Source of the DNA: Micromonospora sp. HM5-17
GTDB lineage: Bacteria > Actinomycetota > Actinomycetes > Mycobacteriales > Micromonosporaceae
NCBI RefSeq assembly: GCF_003762835.1
Contig: NZ_RJWA01000002.1
Span: 682,001 to 746,000, forward strand
DNA: 64,000 bases
Direction of reading: 5' to 3'
How positions within the stretch are numbered: the first letter of the stretch is position 1; each line of letters begins with the position of its first letter. The notes under the pieces were generated by a model. The model made no database searches, was not told where the DNA came from, and was given only the letters and a program-made list of their open reading frames with translations. A program made the position numbers and the translations under genes. Of the stretch, positions 16,964-27,200 are shown in pieces.

Positions 16964-18214
16964 ATGGACGAGCGTACGACGTGCGTCGTCATCGGAGGCG
17001 GTCCGGCCGGGATGATGGTCGGACTGCTGCTGGCCAGGGCCGGTGTCGCCGTCACCGTGCTGGAGAAGCACGACGACTTCCTGCGTGACTTCCGGGGCGA
17101 CACCGTGCATCCGTCGACCCTCCGGCTCCTCGACGAACTGGGGCTCGGCGACCGGTTCGCGGCACTGCCGCAGAGCCGGCTGGAGGAGGTCACCGTCCCG
17201 ATCGGCGGGGGCCGGACGGTCACCATCGCCGACTTCCGCCGGCTGCGGATCAGTCACCCCTACGTCGCGATGGTGCCGCAGTGGGATCTGCTCACCCTGC
17301 TCGCCGAGGCGGGCGCGGCGGAACCCTCGTTCACGCTGCGGATGCGAACCGAGGTGACCGGGCTGCTCCGGGAGGGTGACCGGATCCGGGGCGTGCGGTA
17401 CCGGGGGCCGGACGGCGTCGAGGGTACGCTTCGGGCTGAGCTCACCATCGCCTGCGACGGCCGGTGGTCGATTGTCCGGGGCGAGGCCGGGCTGCGGCTC
17501 CGAGAGTTTCCGGTGCCGCTGGACGCCTGGTGGTTCCGGCTGCCCCGCGACCCGGCCGACGATCCGGCCGGGCTGACGCCCCGCGCGGGCCGGGGCCGCT
17601 TCCTGGTCGTCGTTCCGCGCGAGGGATACCTACAGATCGCCTACATCGCTCCCAAGGGCAGCGACCGGCAGCTTCGGGATCGGGGAATCGAGGCCTTCCG
17701 CCGGGAGATCGCGGAGATCGAGCCGCGGTTCGCCGGCCGGGTCGACGCGATCGCCTCGATGGACGACGTCAAACACCTCGACGTACGCCTGAACCGGCTC
17801 GACCGGTGGCACCTCCCCGGCCTGCTCTGCCTGGGCGACGCGGCCCACGCGATGTCGCCGATCGGCGGGGTCGGCATCAACCTCGCGGTGCAGGACGCGG
17901 TCGCCGCCGCCACCCTGCTCGCCGAGCCGCTTCGGCGCGGCACCCTGACGTCGGCCGACCTGGCGGCCGTGCGGGCCCGCCGGCTGTGGCCGACGATCCT
18001 GGTCCAGGCGTTGCAACGGTTCCTGCACCGGGCCCTCGCCGAGCCCATCCTTCAGGGCCGGTGGGCGGGGCCACCCGCGCCGCTGCTCGCGCTGCTGCGC
18101 CGGGTCCCGGCGCTCACCGCCCTCCCGGCCTATCTCATCGGCGTCGGCCTCCGCCCCGAGCACGCCCCGCCGTTCGCCCGACGCCCACTTCCGGCTGGCG
18201 GGCGCCGGCGGTAG
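16964..18214 (+). CDS. FAD-dependent monooxygenase (PHBH/UbiH-like)
   Basis: A 416-residue flavoprotein hydroxylase. The start is ATG at 16964, downstream of the promoter and operator. It shows the N-terminal Rossmann motif VVIGGGPAGMMVGLLLARAG, the mid-protein LTIACDGRWSIVR (the DG motif) and the FAD-ribityl motif CLGDAAHAMSPIGGVGINLAVQDA. This class uses NAD(P)H and O2 to hydroxylate aromatic or polyketide-like substrates. The C-terminus ends with a hydrophobic, Arg-rich tail. The substrate cannot be read from sequence. Control by the palindrome at its start suggests induction by a small molecule, possibly detoxification. Confidence 0.87.
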   Translation: MDERTTCVVIGGGPAGMMVGLLLARAGVAVTVLEKHDDFLRDFRGDTVHPSTLRLLDELGLGDRFAALPQSRLEEVTVPIGGGRTVTIADFRRLRISHPYVAMVPQWDLLTLLAEAGAAEPSFTLRMRTEVTGLLREGDRIRGVRYRGPDGVEGTLRAELTIACDGRWSIVRGEAGLRLREFPVPLDAWWFRLPRDPADDPAGLTPRAGRGRFLVVVPREGYLQIAYIAPKGSDRQLRDRGIEAFRREIAEIEPRFAGRVDAIASMDDVKHLDVRLNRLDRWHLPGLLCLGDAAHAMSPIGGVGINLAVQDAVAAATLLAEPLRRGTLTSADLAAVRARRLWPTILVQALQRFLHRALAEPILQGRWAGPPAPLLALLRRVPALTALPAYLIGVGLRPEHAPPFARRPLPAGGRRR

Positions 18215-18364
18215 CTCCCCGGCCGGGCACCGGCGCCGCGCCCGGCGCTCCCGCCCGCCGTGCCGGGCCCGTCGGGGTGAGCCGTCGACCCGGGACCCGC
18301 CCCCCTGCCCCGCGCGGAACCGCCGCGGGTCGTCGCCGCGGACCGGGCCTGGGACGCGGGGGGA

Positions 18365-18802
18365 TCAGGCCGCGCGCCGGACCGGATGGAGCCAGCGGCT
18401 CAACGCCGGCGCGGTGAGGACGGCGCCGAGCGCGAGCAGCGTGATGACGGCATGCCCGACCCGGCCGAGCGGGGACCCCGTGGGTAGCCCGTAGTTGGCG
18501 AAGCCGTTGGCGATCGCGTCGGTGACGAGGACGACGCAGCCGAGCCGGAGGCCAGCCCGCCGGCGACGCAGCAGCAGGACCGCCGCGAGCGGATCCCACA
18601 GGGTCAGGGAGACGAAGTACGCCGCCAGCCAGGCCGGCGTCCCGGGGTACGGCCCCGTGGGCGCGACCGCCAGCTGGACGATGTGGACGATCGTGCCGTA
18701 GCCGAACACGACGACGTACGCGCCGACGAGGCCGCGTACCGACAGCGGGGCGTCCGTCCAGCGTCCGGCCCAGCCAGGCGGGGCAGCCGGCACGTTCGTC
18801 AC
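18365..18802 (-). CDS. Small integral membrane protein (four helices)
   Basis: A 145-residue protein from a GTG start (VTNVPAAPPGWAGRW). About four hydrophobic helices are visible: GLVGAYVVVFGYGTIVHIVQ, AWLAAYFVSLTLWDPLAAVL, GCVVLVTDAIANGFANYGL and AVITLLALGAVLTAPAL. It has short charged loops (RRRRAG) and ends HPVRRAA. No family is recognised. It converges on the monooxygenase with a 150-base gap. Confidence 0.6.
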   Translation of the reverse strand: MTNVPAAPPGWAGRWTDAPLSVRGLVGAYVVVFGYGTIVHIVQLAVAPTGPYPGTPAWLAAYFVSLTLWDPLAAVLLLRRRRAGLRLGCVVLVTDAIANGFANYGLPTGSPLGRVGHAVITLLALGAVLTAPALSRWLHPVRRAA

Positions 18803-19039
18803 CTGACCATCCTCACTCCACCGTCCGGATCTCGCACCCGGCTCGGGTCCCGACCGTCCACCGTCGCGCCCCGCAGTCCGGCGTTCCCGGTGACCACGCC
18901 CCGCTCTCGCATCCGGCACGAGATGCCGAAGGCGGATGCCTCCCGCGTCCTGGGGTCGGATTGCGTGACATCGACGACGAGGACTACGGTCAACGCCGGC
19001 CGATGCCGCGAACCGGACACACCGACTGATGGGATCACC

Positions 19040-19672
19040 GTGACCCTCCTCGCCCCCCGGCGTACCCGGGCTGTCATCACGCTCGCCCTGGCAGGGGCGA
19101 TCCTGCCACTCTCGACGGCCTGCGGCGGCGGTGGCGAGCCGCCTCGGTGGGAGCCTGCGCTAACCGTCTCGGCGTCGCCCACACCGTCCACGGTGCCCAC
19201 CCCGCCCAGCCCCAGCCCGACCCCGACCGGTGCCCCGAGCCCCAGCCGCAGCACCCGGCCCGCGGCCACCACCGGCGCCCCGGCCCGCACACCACGCAGC
19301 CTGGCCCAGCGCGCCACGGTGACGGTCAGCCTCACCGCTGGTCTCGGGCAGCGGACCGCCGCCGGCCTGCAGCAGGAGGGCTGTGGCGAGCCGAGCCGGG
19401 CGCTGGTGACGATCCGGGTCAACCGGCCGCGCGACGTCTCGGCGGCCACCGTCCGCTACCACGTGCGGACCCCGGTGCCGTTCACCGGTACCCGGCCGGC
19501 CCGGCACCTCGGTGGCACCGGCGAGTCGTGGCTCGGCACCCTCGGGCCGTTCCGGGCCGAGCCGCAGAACGCCGCCGGCGGGCCGATCGCCATCACGGCA
19601 GAGGTCAGATTCACCGACGGCTCCAGCCGGACCGCCCGGACGACCAGCCGGCTCCAACCCTGCCGCCGCTGA
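19040..19672 (+). CDS. Secreted lipoprotein with Pro/Ser/Thr-rich linker
   Basis: A 210-residue protein from GTG 19040. The signal peptide has an RRTR n-region, a hydrophobic core LALAGAILPL and a lipobox-like STAC followed by GGGG. A disordered Pro/Ser/Thr segment (about 45-95) leads to a C-terminal beta-rich domain with two cysteines (EGCGEPSR and the last LQPCRR) that may form a disulfide. The domain resembles small Ig-like surface domains only in general character. Function unknown. Confidence 0.65.
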   Translation: MTLLAPRRTRAVITLALAGAILPLSTACGGGGEPPRWEPALTVSASPTPSTVPTPPSPSPTPTGAPSPSRSTRPAATTGAPARTPRSLAQRATVTVSLTAGLGQRTAAGLQQEGCGEPSRALVTIRVNRPRDVSAATVRYHVRTPVPFTGTRPARHLGGTGESWLGTLGPFRAEPQNAAGGPIAITAEVRFTDGSSRTARTTSRLQPCRR

Positions 19673-19745
19673 CCACCCGCGCGACCCGGTCCGGGCTCGG
19701 TAGGGTCGGTCGGCGGGCGTCCGGTCGAGTGACAGGAGCTGATAG

Positions 19746-20948
19746 GTGGCAGAACGGATGACGGCACAGACACGCTGGGTGACGAGCTGGACGGCGATGC
19801 CGATGCTCACCGAGCCGGGCAACCTGCCACCCGCGCCGTTCACCGGGCCCGAAGTGGCGCTGGCGGACAGCACACTGCGCCAGACCCTGCGGGTCTCCCT
19901 GGGCGGTCCGCGGATTCGGCTCCGGATCTCGAACACCTTCGGCGGGACGCCGCTGTCGCTCACCGCGGTCACGGTGGCGCGCCCCGTGGGCGGGCACGCC
20001 GGGGTCCGCGACGTCGAGCCGGGCAGCGTACGCGCCGTACGGTTCGGCGGCCGTGGCTCGGCGACGGTTCCCGCCGGGGCGCATCTGGTCTCCGACCCGG
20101 TCGAGTTTCCCGTGGCGGCGCGGAGCAACCTCGCCGTCACGCTCTACCTGGCCCAGGGGCAGGACGCGGCCGCCGTCACCTCGCACCCGGGATCCCGCAC
20201 CACCTCCCATCTGCTCGCCGGCAACCACGTCGCCGACCCGGCGCTGCCCGGGGCTGTCCCGGTCGAGCACTGGTACTTCATCAGCGGGGTGGAGGTGGCG
20301 GCGGAATCGGCCGGCGCCGCGGTGGTGGTGCTCGGCGACTCGTTGACCGACGGGCGGGGTTCCACGACGGACGGCAACGACCGCTGGCCCGACCAGCTCC
20401 TCGACCGGCTGCACGACGCGGGCGTCCCCGACGTCGCCGTGCTGAACCAGGGTGCCGGCGGCAACCGGGTCCTCCAGGACGGGCTGGGCCCGAACGCCCT
20501 GGCCCGGCTGGACCGGGATGTGCTGGCGCAGAGCGGGGTGCGGTGGCTGGTCGTCTTCGAGGGGGTCAACGACATCGGCACCGCCGGGGCCACCGAGTCG
20601 GCGCAGAAGGCCGTCACCGACGACCTGATCGCCGCGTACGACCAGATCGTGACCCGGGCGCACGCTCACGGCATCCGGGTGTACGGGGCGACCCTGACCC
20701 CGTTCGGCGGCCACGACGACTACGACGACCCGGCCGGGTTCCGGGAGGCGTCCCGACAGGCGGTCAACGGTTGGATCCGCGGCAGCGGCCGGTTCGACGC
20801 CGTGCTCGACTTCGACCGGGCGGTACGCGACCCGGCGGAGCCGCGTCGCCTCCGGCCGATCGCCGACACCGGCGACCACCTGCACCTCACTCCGGCCGGC
20901 TACCGCCTGCTCGCCGAGGCCGTACCGGTCGAGCTGTTCCGGGCGTGA
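19746..20948 (+). CDS. SGNH/GDSL-family hydrolase
   Basis: A 400-residue esterase-like protein. GTG 19746 is seven bases after AGGAG. An N-terminal beta-domain (about 1-175) precedes the SGNH domain: block I VVLGDSLTDGRG (catalytic Ser), block II NQGAGGNR, block III FEGVNDIG and block V TGDHLHLTPAGY (Asp and His). No signal peptide is seen, so it is probably cytoplasmic or exported by another route. Family members deacylate sugars or lipids. The substrate is unknown. Its end overlaps the convergent membrane protein gene by 62 bases. Confidence 0.88.
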   Translation: MAERMTAQTRWVTSWTAMPMLTEPGNLPPAPFTGPEVALADSTLRQTLRVSLGGPRIRLRISNTFGGTPLSLTAVTVARPVGGHAGVRDVEPGSVRAVRFGGRGSATVPAGAHLVSDPVEFPVAARSNLAVTLYLAQGQDAAAVTSHPGSRTTSHLLAGNHVADPALPGAVPVEHWYFISGVEVAAESAGAAVVVLGDSLTDGRGSTTDGNDRWPDQLLDRLHDAGVPDVAVLNQGAGGNRVLQDGLGPNALARLDRDVLAQSGVRWLVVFEGVNDIGTAGATESAQKAVTDDLIAAYDQIVTRAHAHGIRVYGATLTPFGGHDDYDDPAGFREASRQAVNGWIRGSGRFDAVLDFDRAVRDPAEPRRLRPIADTGDHLHLTPAGYRLLAEAVPVELFRA

Positions 20949-21951
20949 CACAACGCTTGTCCCGATCGGTCCCGGTGCCGTTTGTGCTCCCGCCACCCCG
21001 GCCGCGGTTGCCGCCCGGGCCGGTGCCGTTGCCCGTGCCGTTCCCCTTCCCCTTCCCGTCTCCGTTGCCGTTGTTCGCGCCGTTGCCCTTTCCGCTGCCG
21101 GCGCCATCTCGACCACGGCCCGGGTCGGCCTCCTGAAGCGTGCGGCAGTACGCCTCCACCTCGGCGGCGCCGCCCGCGGCCTCGACGAGCTCGGGCGGTG
21201 GAGTCTTCGCCGGTGCCCTGCCGGGTCCCGCGTTCCGGGCGAGATACCGGCGGCATTTGCCAACGACCGAGGGAGCGGGGGGTACGCGTGTGGGCCCGGC
21301 CGGGGTGGCTCCGGGCGTCCCGGACGGGGTGACTCCCGGTGCTTCGACCGGGGCGGTGGTCGGCGACGCGGTCGGCGGGGCGGCCGTCGTCGCGCGGGAC
21401 CGGGTGCTGGTCGGGTCGGACGGCGGTGTGGGTTTCAGGATTCCGGACTCGGCGGCCACCGCCGCGCCGGTGGTGATCGTTGCGACGGCGACCGCGACCC
21501 AGACGGCGGCCCCGGCGGTCAGCCGGCGCCGTGGCCGTCCGGCGCCCGCCGGCCACGCCCGGCGGCCGAGGCCCGCCCGGCCCGGGGGCACCGGGGGTGT
21601 CTGGTCGGCCGCGGCCGGAACCGCCCGGGCGGCCGTGGCCGGCTGCGCGGTGGCGGCGTCGTGGGCCTGGCGGATCGCTCGGAACGCCGCCACGGCCGCC
21701 TCCTCACCGGCGAGTTCGTCGGGCCGCGCCGGCGCGGCGGCCGCCGCGAGCAGCTCGGCGAGCGGTTCCGGCGACGGCACCCCGACACGGTGGTGCGGGG
21801 CGGTCTCGCCGCGCGGTCGGAGCGGGGCATCGCCGGGGGAGTGCCCCGGTGCCCCCGCCGTCTCGGCCGCGGTGTCCAGTAGCCGCTCCGCCGCGTCCGC
21901 CTCCGGCCGACCCGGTCGGCGGAACCCCGTCCATGCTCTCCTCAGCGCCAT
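20887..21951 (-). CDS. Single-pass membrane protein partner of the ECF sigma factor (putative anti-sigma)
   Basis: A 354-residue protein whose ATG lies inside the last 10 bases of the sigma gene. Residues 1-140 are cytoplasmic and lack the HxxxCxxC zinc motif of ZAS anti-sigma factors. One helix follows (AVWVAVAVATITTGAAVAAE, about 148-167). The outside part is Ser/Thr/Pro-rich with a small two-Cys segment (KCRRYLARNAG, EAYCRTL) and a Gly/Asn/Lys-rich tail. Co-translation with the sigma gene and single-pass topology suggest it holds the sigma factor, but no anti-sigma domain is evident. Confidence 0.65.
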   Translation of the reverse strand: MALRRAWTGFRRPGRPEADAAERLLDTAAETAGAPGHSPGDAPLRPRGETAPHHRVGVPSPEPLAELLAAAAAPARPDELAGEEAAVAAFRAIRQAHDAATAQPATAARAVPAAADQTPPVPPGRAGLGRRAWPAGAGRPRRRLTAGAAVWVAVAVATITTGAAVAAESGILKPTPPSDPTSTRSRATTAAPPTASPTTAPVEAPGVTPSGTPGATPAGPTRVPPAPSVVGKCRRYLARNAGPGRAPAKTPPPELVEAAGGAAEVEAYCRTLQEADPGRGRDGAGSGKGNGANNGNGDGKGKGNGTGNGTGPGGNRGRGGGSTNGTGTDRDKRCVTPGTARPVRPRRAGGSRPE

Positions 21952-22583
21952 GCCCGACCCGCCTCGACATCCGCGCCGGAGCGTACGTCAGCCGGCGCGC
22001 TGGTCACCCGGTCGGCGCCGGCCCGGCAACCAGGGGCCGCCTCCTGCGCCAGGAGTCGGGCCAGCCGGCGCAGTCCACGGTGTGTGGCGGTCCGGACCGC
22101 GCCGGGACGTTTACCCAACACGCGGGCGGTGCTCTCCGCGTCCAGTCCGATGACGGCTCGTAACAGGACCGCCTCGGCCTCCGTCCGGGGCAGCGAGGCG
22201 ATCAACGCGATCGCCGCATCGGTGCCGAGCCCCTCGTCCGCCCGGTCGGCGGTGTCCTCGGCGGCCGGCAGGTCCGCCAGTGCCTCGACCGGCACGGGCA
22301 GCGCCGGACGGCGGCGTTGCCGGCGCAGATGGTCCAGGGCGCGGTTACGGGCGATCCGCGTCGCCCAGGCCCGGAATCCGGGGTCGCCGGCGAAGGAGTG
22401 GAGGTCACGGGCGATCTGGAGCCAGGTCTCCGAGGCCACGTCCTCGGCGTCGGCGCCGACCAGCACGGTCAGGTAGCGCAGCAGGCCGGGCTGGAGCGTC
22501 CGGTAGAGCAGTCGGAACGCCTCCTCGTCCCCGTCCTGTGCCGACCGGACCGCGGCGGCCAGGTCGTTCGGGGCGATCCGCAC
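21942..22583 (-). CDS. ECF RNA polymerase sigma factor
   Basis: A 213-residue protein from a GTG. Region 2 is seen in FRLLYRTLQPGLLRYLTVLV, AEDVASETWLQIARDL and FRAWATRIARNRALDHLRRQ. Region 4 is ALIASLPRTEAEAVLLRAVIGLDAESTARVLGKR with the helix-turn-helix PGAVRTATHRGLRRL. It directs RNA polymerase to a small regulon, usually after envelope or oxidative signals. It is the first gene of a two-gene unit with the membrane protein that overlaps its end. Confidence 0.88.
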   Translation of the reverse strand: MRIAPNDLAAAVRSAQDGDEEAFRLLYRTLQPGLLRYLTVLVGADAEDVASETWLQIARDLHSFAGDPGFRAWATRIARNRALDHLRRQRRRPALPVPVEALADLPAAEDTADRADEGLGTDAAIALIASLPRTEAEAVLLRAVIGLDAESTARVLGKRPGAVRTATHRGLRRLARLLAQEAAPGCRAGADRVTSAPADVRSGADVEAGRAWR

Positions 22584-22844
22584 CGGTTGCTTCCCTCGTC
22601 TGAGCTGGTGGCCGCCCTACGCTAGGGGTGGATCGCGTCCTGGGGCAAGCGCTGCGTCTGCCGGATCCCGTGACGAATCTCGCGGCCTCCGGCGGCATGT
22701 CGCGGTAACACGCAGCGGTCCCGCGTCGCCACCGGTCCGCCGCCTGACGTCGCGTACCGGTCCCGGGGGGCGTACCCGCACCACCCCGGCTCCGCCATCG
22801 GATCGCCGCCGACGACCCCTTCGGGACACCGGCCGCGAACGCCC

Positions 22845-24035
22845 TCAGACTCGGGCCAGCAGTGCTTTCTGGACGGACTCCAGCGGCCCCTGGGTGAACC
22901 GGCGCAGCCAGAGCCGGGCACCGACGACGAGGACGGTGCAGACCGCCACCCAGAGGCCGAGGACCCACCAGGGGCGGGCGTCGGCCAGCCGGGTGGCCAG
23001 GCCGAGCCCCCAGCCGTAGCAGATCGCCGCGCAGAGCAGGTTCTGGAGGACGTAGCAGCTCAGCGCCGTACGGCCGACCGAGGCGAGGCCGGCGGTGAGG
23101 CCGGACGCGAGGACCGGGGCGGCCGCCCCGGGACGGGTGAGCCGGTCGAGCAGCATCCCGATCAGGCCGAGGTAGCCGAGGGTGACCAGCGGCGGCAGGA
23201 CGTACCGGTCGATCAGGAAGAGGTCGGGGCCACCGAGCGTGGTCGCGGCGTTCAGTGGCAGGCCGAGTCCGAGGCCGAGTCCGGCGAGCCGGCGTCGGAT
23301 CCGGCGTCCGGTCTCGTCGGCGCCGAACGCGCCGGCCCGAAAGAGCCGTACGCCGAGCAGGAAGAGGAAGAGCATCAGGCCGAAGGTGAGGATCGGCTCC
23401 AGTCGTAGCGCCAGCAGATTGTCGATCCGGAACAGCACCTGGTCGAGGTAGCCGCGGGAGCTGAACAGCGTCACGAGTCGCGGGTTGGTCGCCGGCTCCG
23501 GGTCCGGTTCGGCGAGCAGGGCGGCGGTGCCGAGCAGCATCAGCGCCAGGTGCAGCGTGCCGGCGGTCCAGAAGACCGCGTGCTGGACGCGCCGGGATCG
23601 GCCCAGCAGCCCGGCGACCACGAGCGCGGTGACGGCGTACCCCATCAGGACGTCGAAGGCGAAGACCAGCAGGAAGTGCAGGGTCCCCTCGACGAAGAGC
23701 AGCACCGCCCGCCAGCGATAGCGTCCCGGCCAGCGTTCGCCGCGCCGGGACGCCGACGCGTGCTGGATCGCCAACCCGACCCCGAACAGGATGGTGAGCA
23801 GCGCCAGGAACTTGCCGTTCGCGAGGAACCGGAAGACGGTCTCGACCGGGCTGCCCGCCAGCGGGGTGATGCTGTCGGTGTCGACGAGGACGCCGTACTC
23901 GGCGGCGGGATCGGTGAAGATCCAGATGTTGGTGGCGAGCGTGCCGAGGATGGCGACCCCGCGGAGCACGTCCAACAGCATCAGGCGACCGGTCGCGGAG
24001 CCCGCGCGTGTGGCGGTCGGTACGGCGGTTGTCAT
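22845..24035 (-). CDS. DUF418-family multi-pass membrane protein
   Basis: A 396-residue protein. The start is ATG 24035, preceded by a strong GAGAGGGG site, not the in-frame ATG 48 bases upstream. It begins RLMLLDVLRGVAILGTLATN, the typical N-terminus of DUF418 proteins, and has about ten membrane helices. The conserved C-terminal DUF418 segment contains GRTALSCYVLQNLLCAAICYG and ends in a basic LRRFTQGPLESVQKALL tail. Members are thought to be acyltransferase-3-like or transport proteins, with no proven function. Confidence 0.85.
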   Translation of the reverse strand: MTTAVPTATRAGSATGRLMLLDVLRGVAILGTLATNIWIFTDPAAEYGVLVDTDSITPLAGSPVETVFRFLANGKFLALLTILFGVGLAIQHASASRRGERWPGRYRWRAVLLFVEGTLHFLLVFAFDVLMGYAVTALVVAGLLGRSRRVQHAVFWTAGTLHLALMLLGTAALLAEPDPEPATNPRLVTLFSSRGYLDQVLFRIDNLLALRLEPILTFGLMLFLFLLGVRLFRAGAFGADETGRRIRRRLAGLGLGLGLPLNAATTLGGPDLFLIDRYVLPPLVTLGYLGLIGMLLDRLTRPGAAAPVLASGLTAGLASVGRTALSCYVLQNLLCAAICYGWGLGLATRLADARPWWVLGLWVAVCTVLVVGARLWLRRFTQGPLESVQKALLARV

Positions 24036-24231
24036 CGTCCCCTCTCCCGTCCTCGACGTCGCACCCAGCGTCGGCGACCACACGACCCGGTACGTCGTCT
24101 CCGGCGCGGAATCCGGGGTACCACCTTCGACGGAGCCGGCGCGGCCTCCCGGGATACCGGGTCGGAGAGCGAAGGAGGTACCGGGTCGGCGACGGGGGCG
24201 GTCCGGCGGCCGGCCGGACGGGGCACACGGC

Positions 24232-24282
24232 GAAGGGCCCCCGGCCCCGCGCCCGCTTGGCGGCGGTGGCCGAGAGCCCTTC
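24232..24282 (-). terminator. Possible hairpin downstream of the GH87 gene
   Basis: GAAGGGC and GCCCTTC form a 7-base stem with a 37-base GC-rich loop. There is no T-tract. It lies 15 bases past the stop of the minus-strand glucanase gene. Confidence 0.3.
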
Positions 24283-24296
24283 CCCGGACGACCGCG

Positions 24297-27200
24297 TCAG
24301 TTGACGGTGATCGTGAAGGTGGAGGTGGTGTTCCGGATGTTCTGGTAGTTGTTGCTCATCCGGAGGTTGGTGAAGACCGCGCTGCCGACCGCCGGACCCT
24401 GGCCGGGCTCGGGCATCTCGTTGGCCCAGATCCCGAAGCCGGACTTCGCGTCGAACTCGTCGCCGCTGCGCTGGGCACCGCTGATCGAGATGTTGGTGAA
24501 GACCGTGTCGGTGACCGGGTTCTCCGGTTGGCCGCCGGTGTACTTGGTCTGGAACATGATGCCGTGGTACGTCGGGTCGACGATGTCCACGTCACTGACC
24601 CGGATGCCCCGCAGCTCCCTGGACGCCGAGAAGACCCAGATCCCGGGGAACGTCTGGGCGCCCCAGAAGTGCCCACCGGACCGAATTACCGAGGCGTTCT
24701 CGATCCGGGTCAGCCCCGGCCCGAACCCGACGAAGGGGTACCCGAAGTCCAGCGAGCTGATGGTGATGCCCGGGTAGGTGAGCTGGTCGGCGATGTACAG
24801 GTTGCGGAAGGTGTTGTTCTGCCCGCCGTACACCGCGACCCCCGCCGCCCGCCAGGTCAGCGTCGCGGTCAGGTTCTCGAAGACGTTGCCGGTGTTCGCC
24901 CCGCCGCCCGCGTCGGTGGCCGAGAAGAGCGCGAACGCGTCGTCGCCGTTGCCGCGCCCCTCGACGTTGCTGACCAGGTTGTTGGTGCTGCCGTTGGTCA
25001 TGTTGATCGCGTCGGCGAAGGTGTTGCGGATCCGCGAGTTCTTGATCGTGATGTTGCTGACGTGTACGCCCCAGAACATGCAGACCGTGTGCTCGACCCA
25101 GATGTTGTCGAAGGTCAGGTTCGAGACGTTCTGCAACTCGCCCCAGACCTTGCCGGGCCCGTCGATCCGGGACGTGTAGTTGCCGAAGAAGGCGAGGTGC
25201 TCGAAGGAGGAGCCGTTCGCCGTCCCCTCGACCCGGAACCCGGCGTCGGTGTTCTCCTGACCGGGTGGGGTCTGGAAGCGGGTGTACCACATGCCCGCGC
25301 CGACCACCTTGACCGGCTTGCCGTACACGTCGAACTTCTGGGAGGTGCTGTACGTGCCCGGCGGCAGGTAGACCCCGACCAGGGTGCCGGTGGTGTCCAT
25401 CCGTACCCGGTCGAGCGCGTTCTGCACGTCCTGGTGGGTGAAGCCGGCCGGCGTGGTGTAGCGGGCCGGATCCGGGTTCGGCCGCGGCGAGACCCGCTCG
25501 GTGTTGATGAAGTCGATCGCGTACGTGGTGGTGTTCGCCGCGTCCTTCTGGAGCCGGATCCGGCTGCCGGCCGGGATCGACGAGTTGAGCAGCACGTTCG
25601 CCTCGTCGTAGATGTGCCGGGGGCCGCCGGAGCCGGGGGAGTTGTTCGGGCTCGCCTCGGCGCCGTAGAGCCAGGCGTACCGGGAGGTCAGCTCGATGGC
25701 CTTGTGGAAGGTGCCGTTGACGTAGATGTTCAGCGTCGCGGTGATCCCTCCACCGCCCGGGGCGTCCGGGATGGAGAAGCGGGTGACCAGCGCGTTGGCC
25801 TCTGCCCGGGTGGTCCACTCGACGTACGCGCCGGTGGTGTTCAGCGTGACCGCCCGCCGACCGGAGGCCTCGCCGGCGAGGTCGCCGATGGTCCGGTTCG
25901 GCCCGACGATCGCCGCACCGCCACCGAGGACGCCGTCCTCGGCCTCGTACATCTCGTACGGCAGGTTCGCGCCCCGCCCGACGAAGAACGGGCTGTCGCT
26001 GCTGTTGTTGCCCTGCTTCACCGGCAGCTCGTTGCCGTCGGCGGCGAGGACGGTCCGGACGGTGTACCGGCCGTTGACCGCGGTCCAGGTGCCGAGGTTG
26101 ATCGGGGCGGTGCTGGCCCCGGCGGCGATCGTCCCGGTGTACGAGCCGGTGAGGGTGCGTACCGTGCCGCCGCTGGCGTTCAGCAGGGTCACGGTGACGC
26201 CGTGCGCCCCGCCGGCCGAGGCGATCGTGCCCTGGTTCCTGATCACCACGGAGAAGGTGACCACGCTGCCGTTCGACGGGTTGCTCGGCGACCAGCTCAC
26301 CGTGCCGACGAGGTCGGAGCTGGCGACCGGGCTGACCGTCAGGTTCGCCGGATTGGTGTAGGCGTTGTTCGCCTCGTTCAGCTCGACGACGGTGTTGTCC
26401 TCGTCGACCCGAGCGGTCAGCTGGTAGCTGCCGGCGTTGCGCGGGCCGACCGTCGCGCTGACCGTGTTGGTCGCCCCGGCCGCCAGCCCGCCGACGTTGG
26501 CGGTGCCGACCCGGGTTGTTCCGAGGTAGAAGGTGACGGTGGTGGCGCCGGAGGCGGCGGTGCCGGCGTTGCGGACCGTGGCCGACAGGGTGACGCTGTC
26601 GGTCTCGACCGGGTTCGCCGGGCTCCAGGTGGCGGCGGTGACGGTCAGGTCCGGGTTCGGCGCCGGGGTGCCGAGGACGATGAACTCGGCGACCTGCCCG
26701 GCCGGCGCGCCCGAGTTCGAGGTGATCGAGAGGCGGACGTCGGCCACGGTGGCGCTGACCGGGATGGTCACGCTGTTGCCGCTGGCCGGGTCGAAGTGGT
26801 AGAGCGTGGCGGCGGAGAGGCTGGTGAAGCCGCCGCCGTTCTGCTCCCGGCCCAGGACCTGGATGGTCTGGGTCCGCGGCCCCCAGATCGGGTCGGGGTT
26901 GAGACGCACCTGGACGGCGTTGATCACCGCGTTCGCGCCCAACTGGACGGTGAGGACGCTCGGGTACGCCCCGCCGGCGCCCTCCCAGTACGTCGAGACG
27001 CTGCCGTCGTTGGCGTTGGCGGCGACGAAGGTGTGCACGGTCGAGGAGGCGGTGATCGGCTTGTTGAGCGCGAGGTTCGTCCCGCCGCCGCTGCCGGTCC
27101 GGGTGACGGCGTTGCTCGGCGGCGAGAGGTTGCCGGCGGCGTCGCGGGCCCGGACGTGGTACGAGACCGTGGCGCTGGTCGGCTGGTTGTCGGTGTACGT

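Noticed and set aside
21940-22600. Plus-strand frames opposite the ECF sigma gene
   Set aside because: They lack domain motifs, and the minus-strand frame shows clear region 2 and 4 of an ECF sigma factor.
24150-24195. TACCGGGTCGG direct repeats as an operator for the DUF418 gene
   Set aside because: They are two short GC-rich matches in a very GC-rich gap; chance cannot be excluded and the spacing is not typical.
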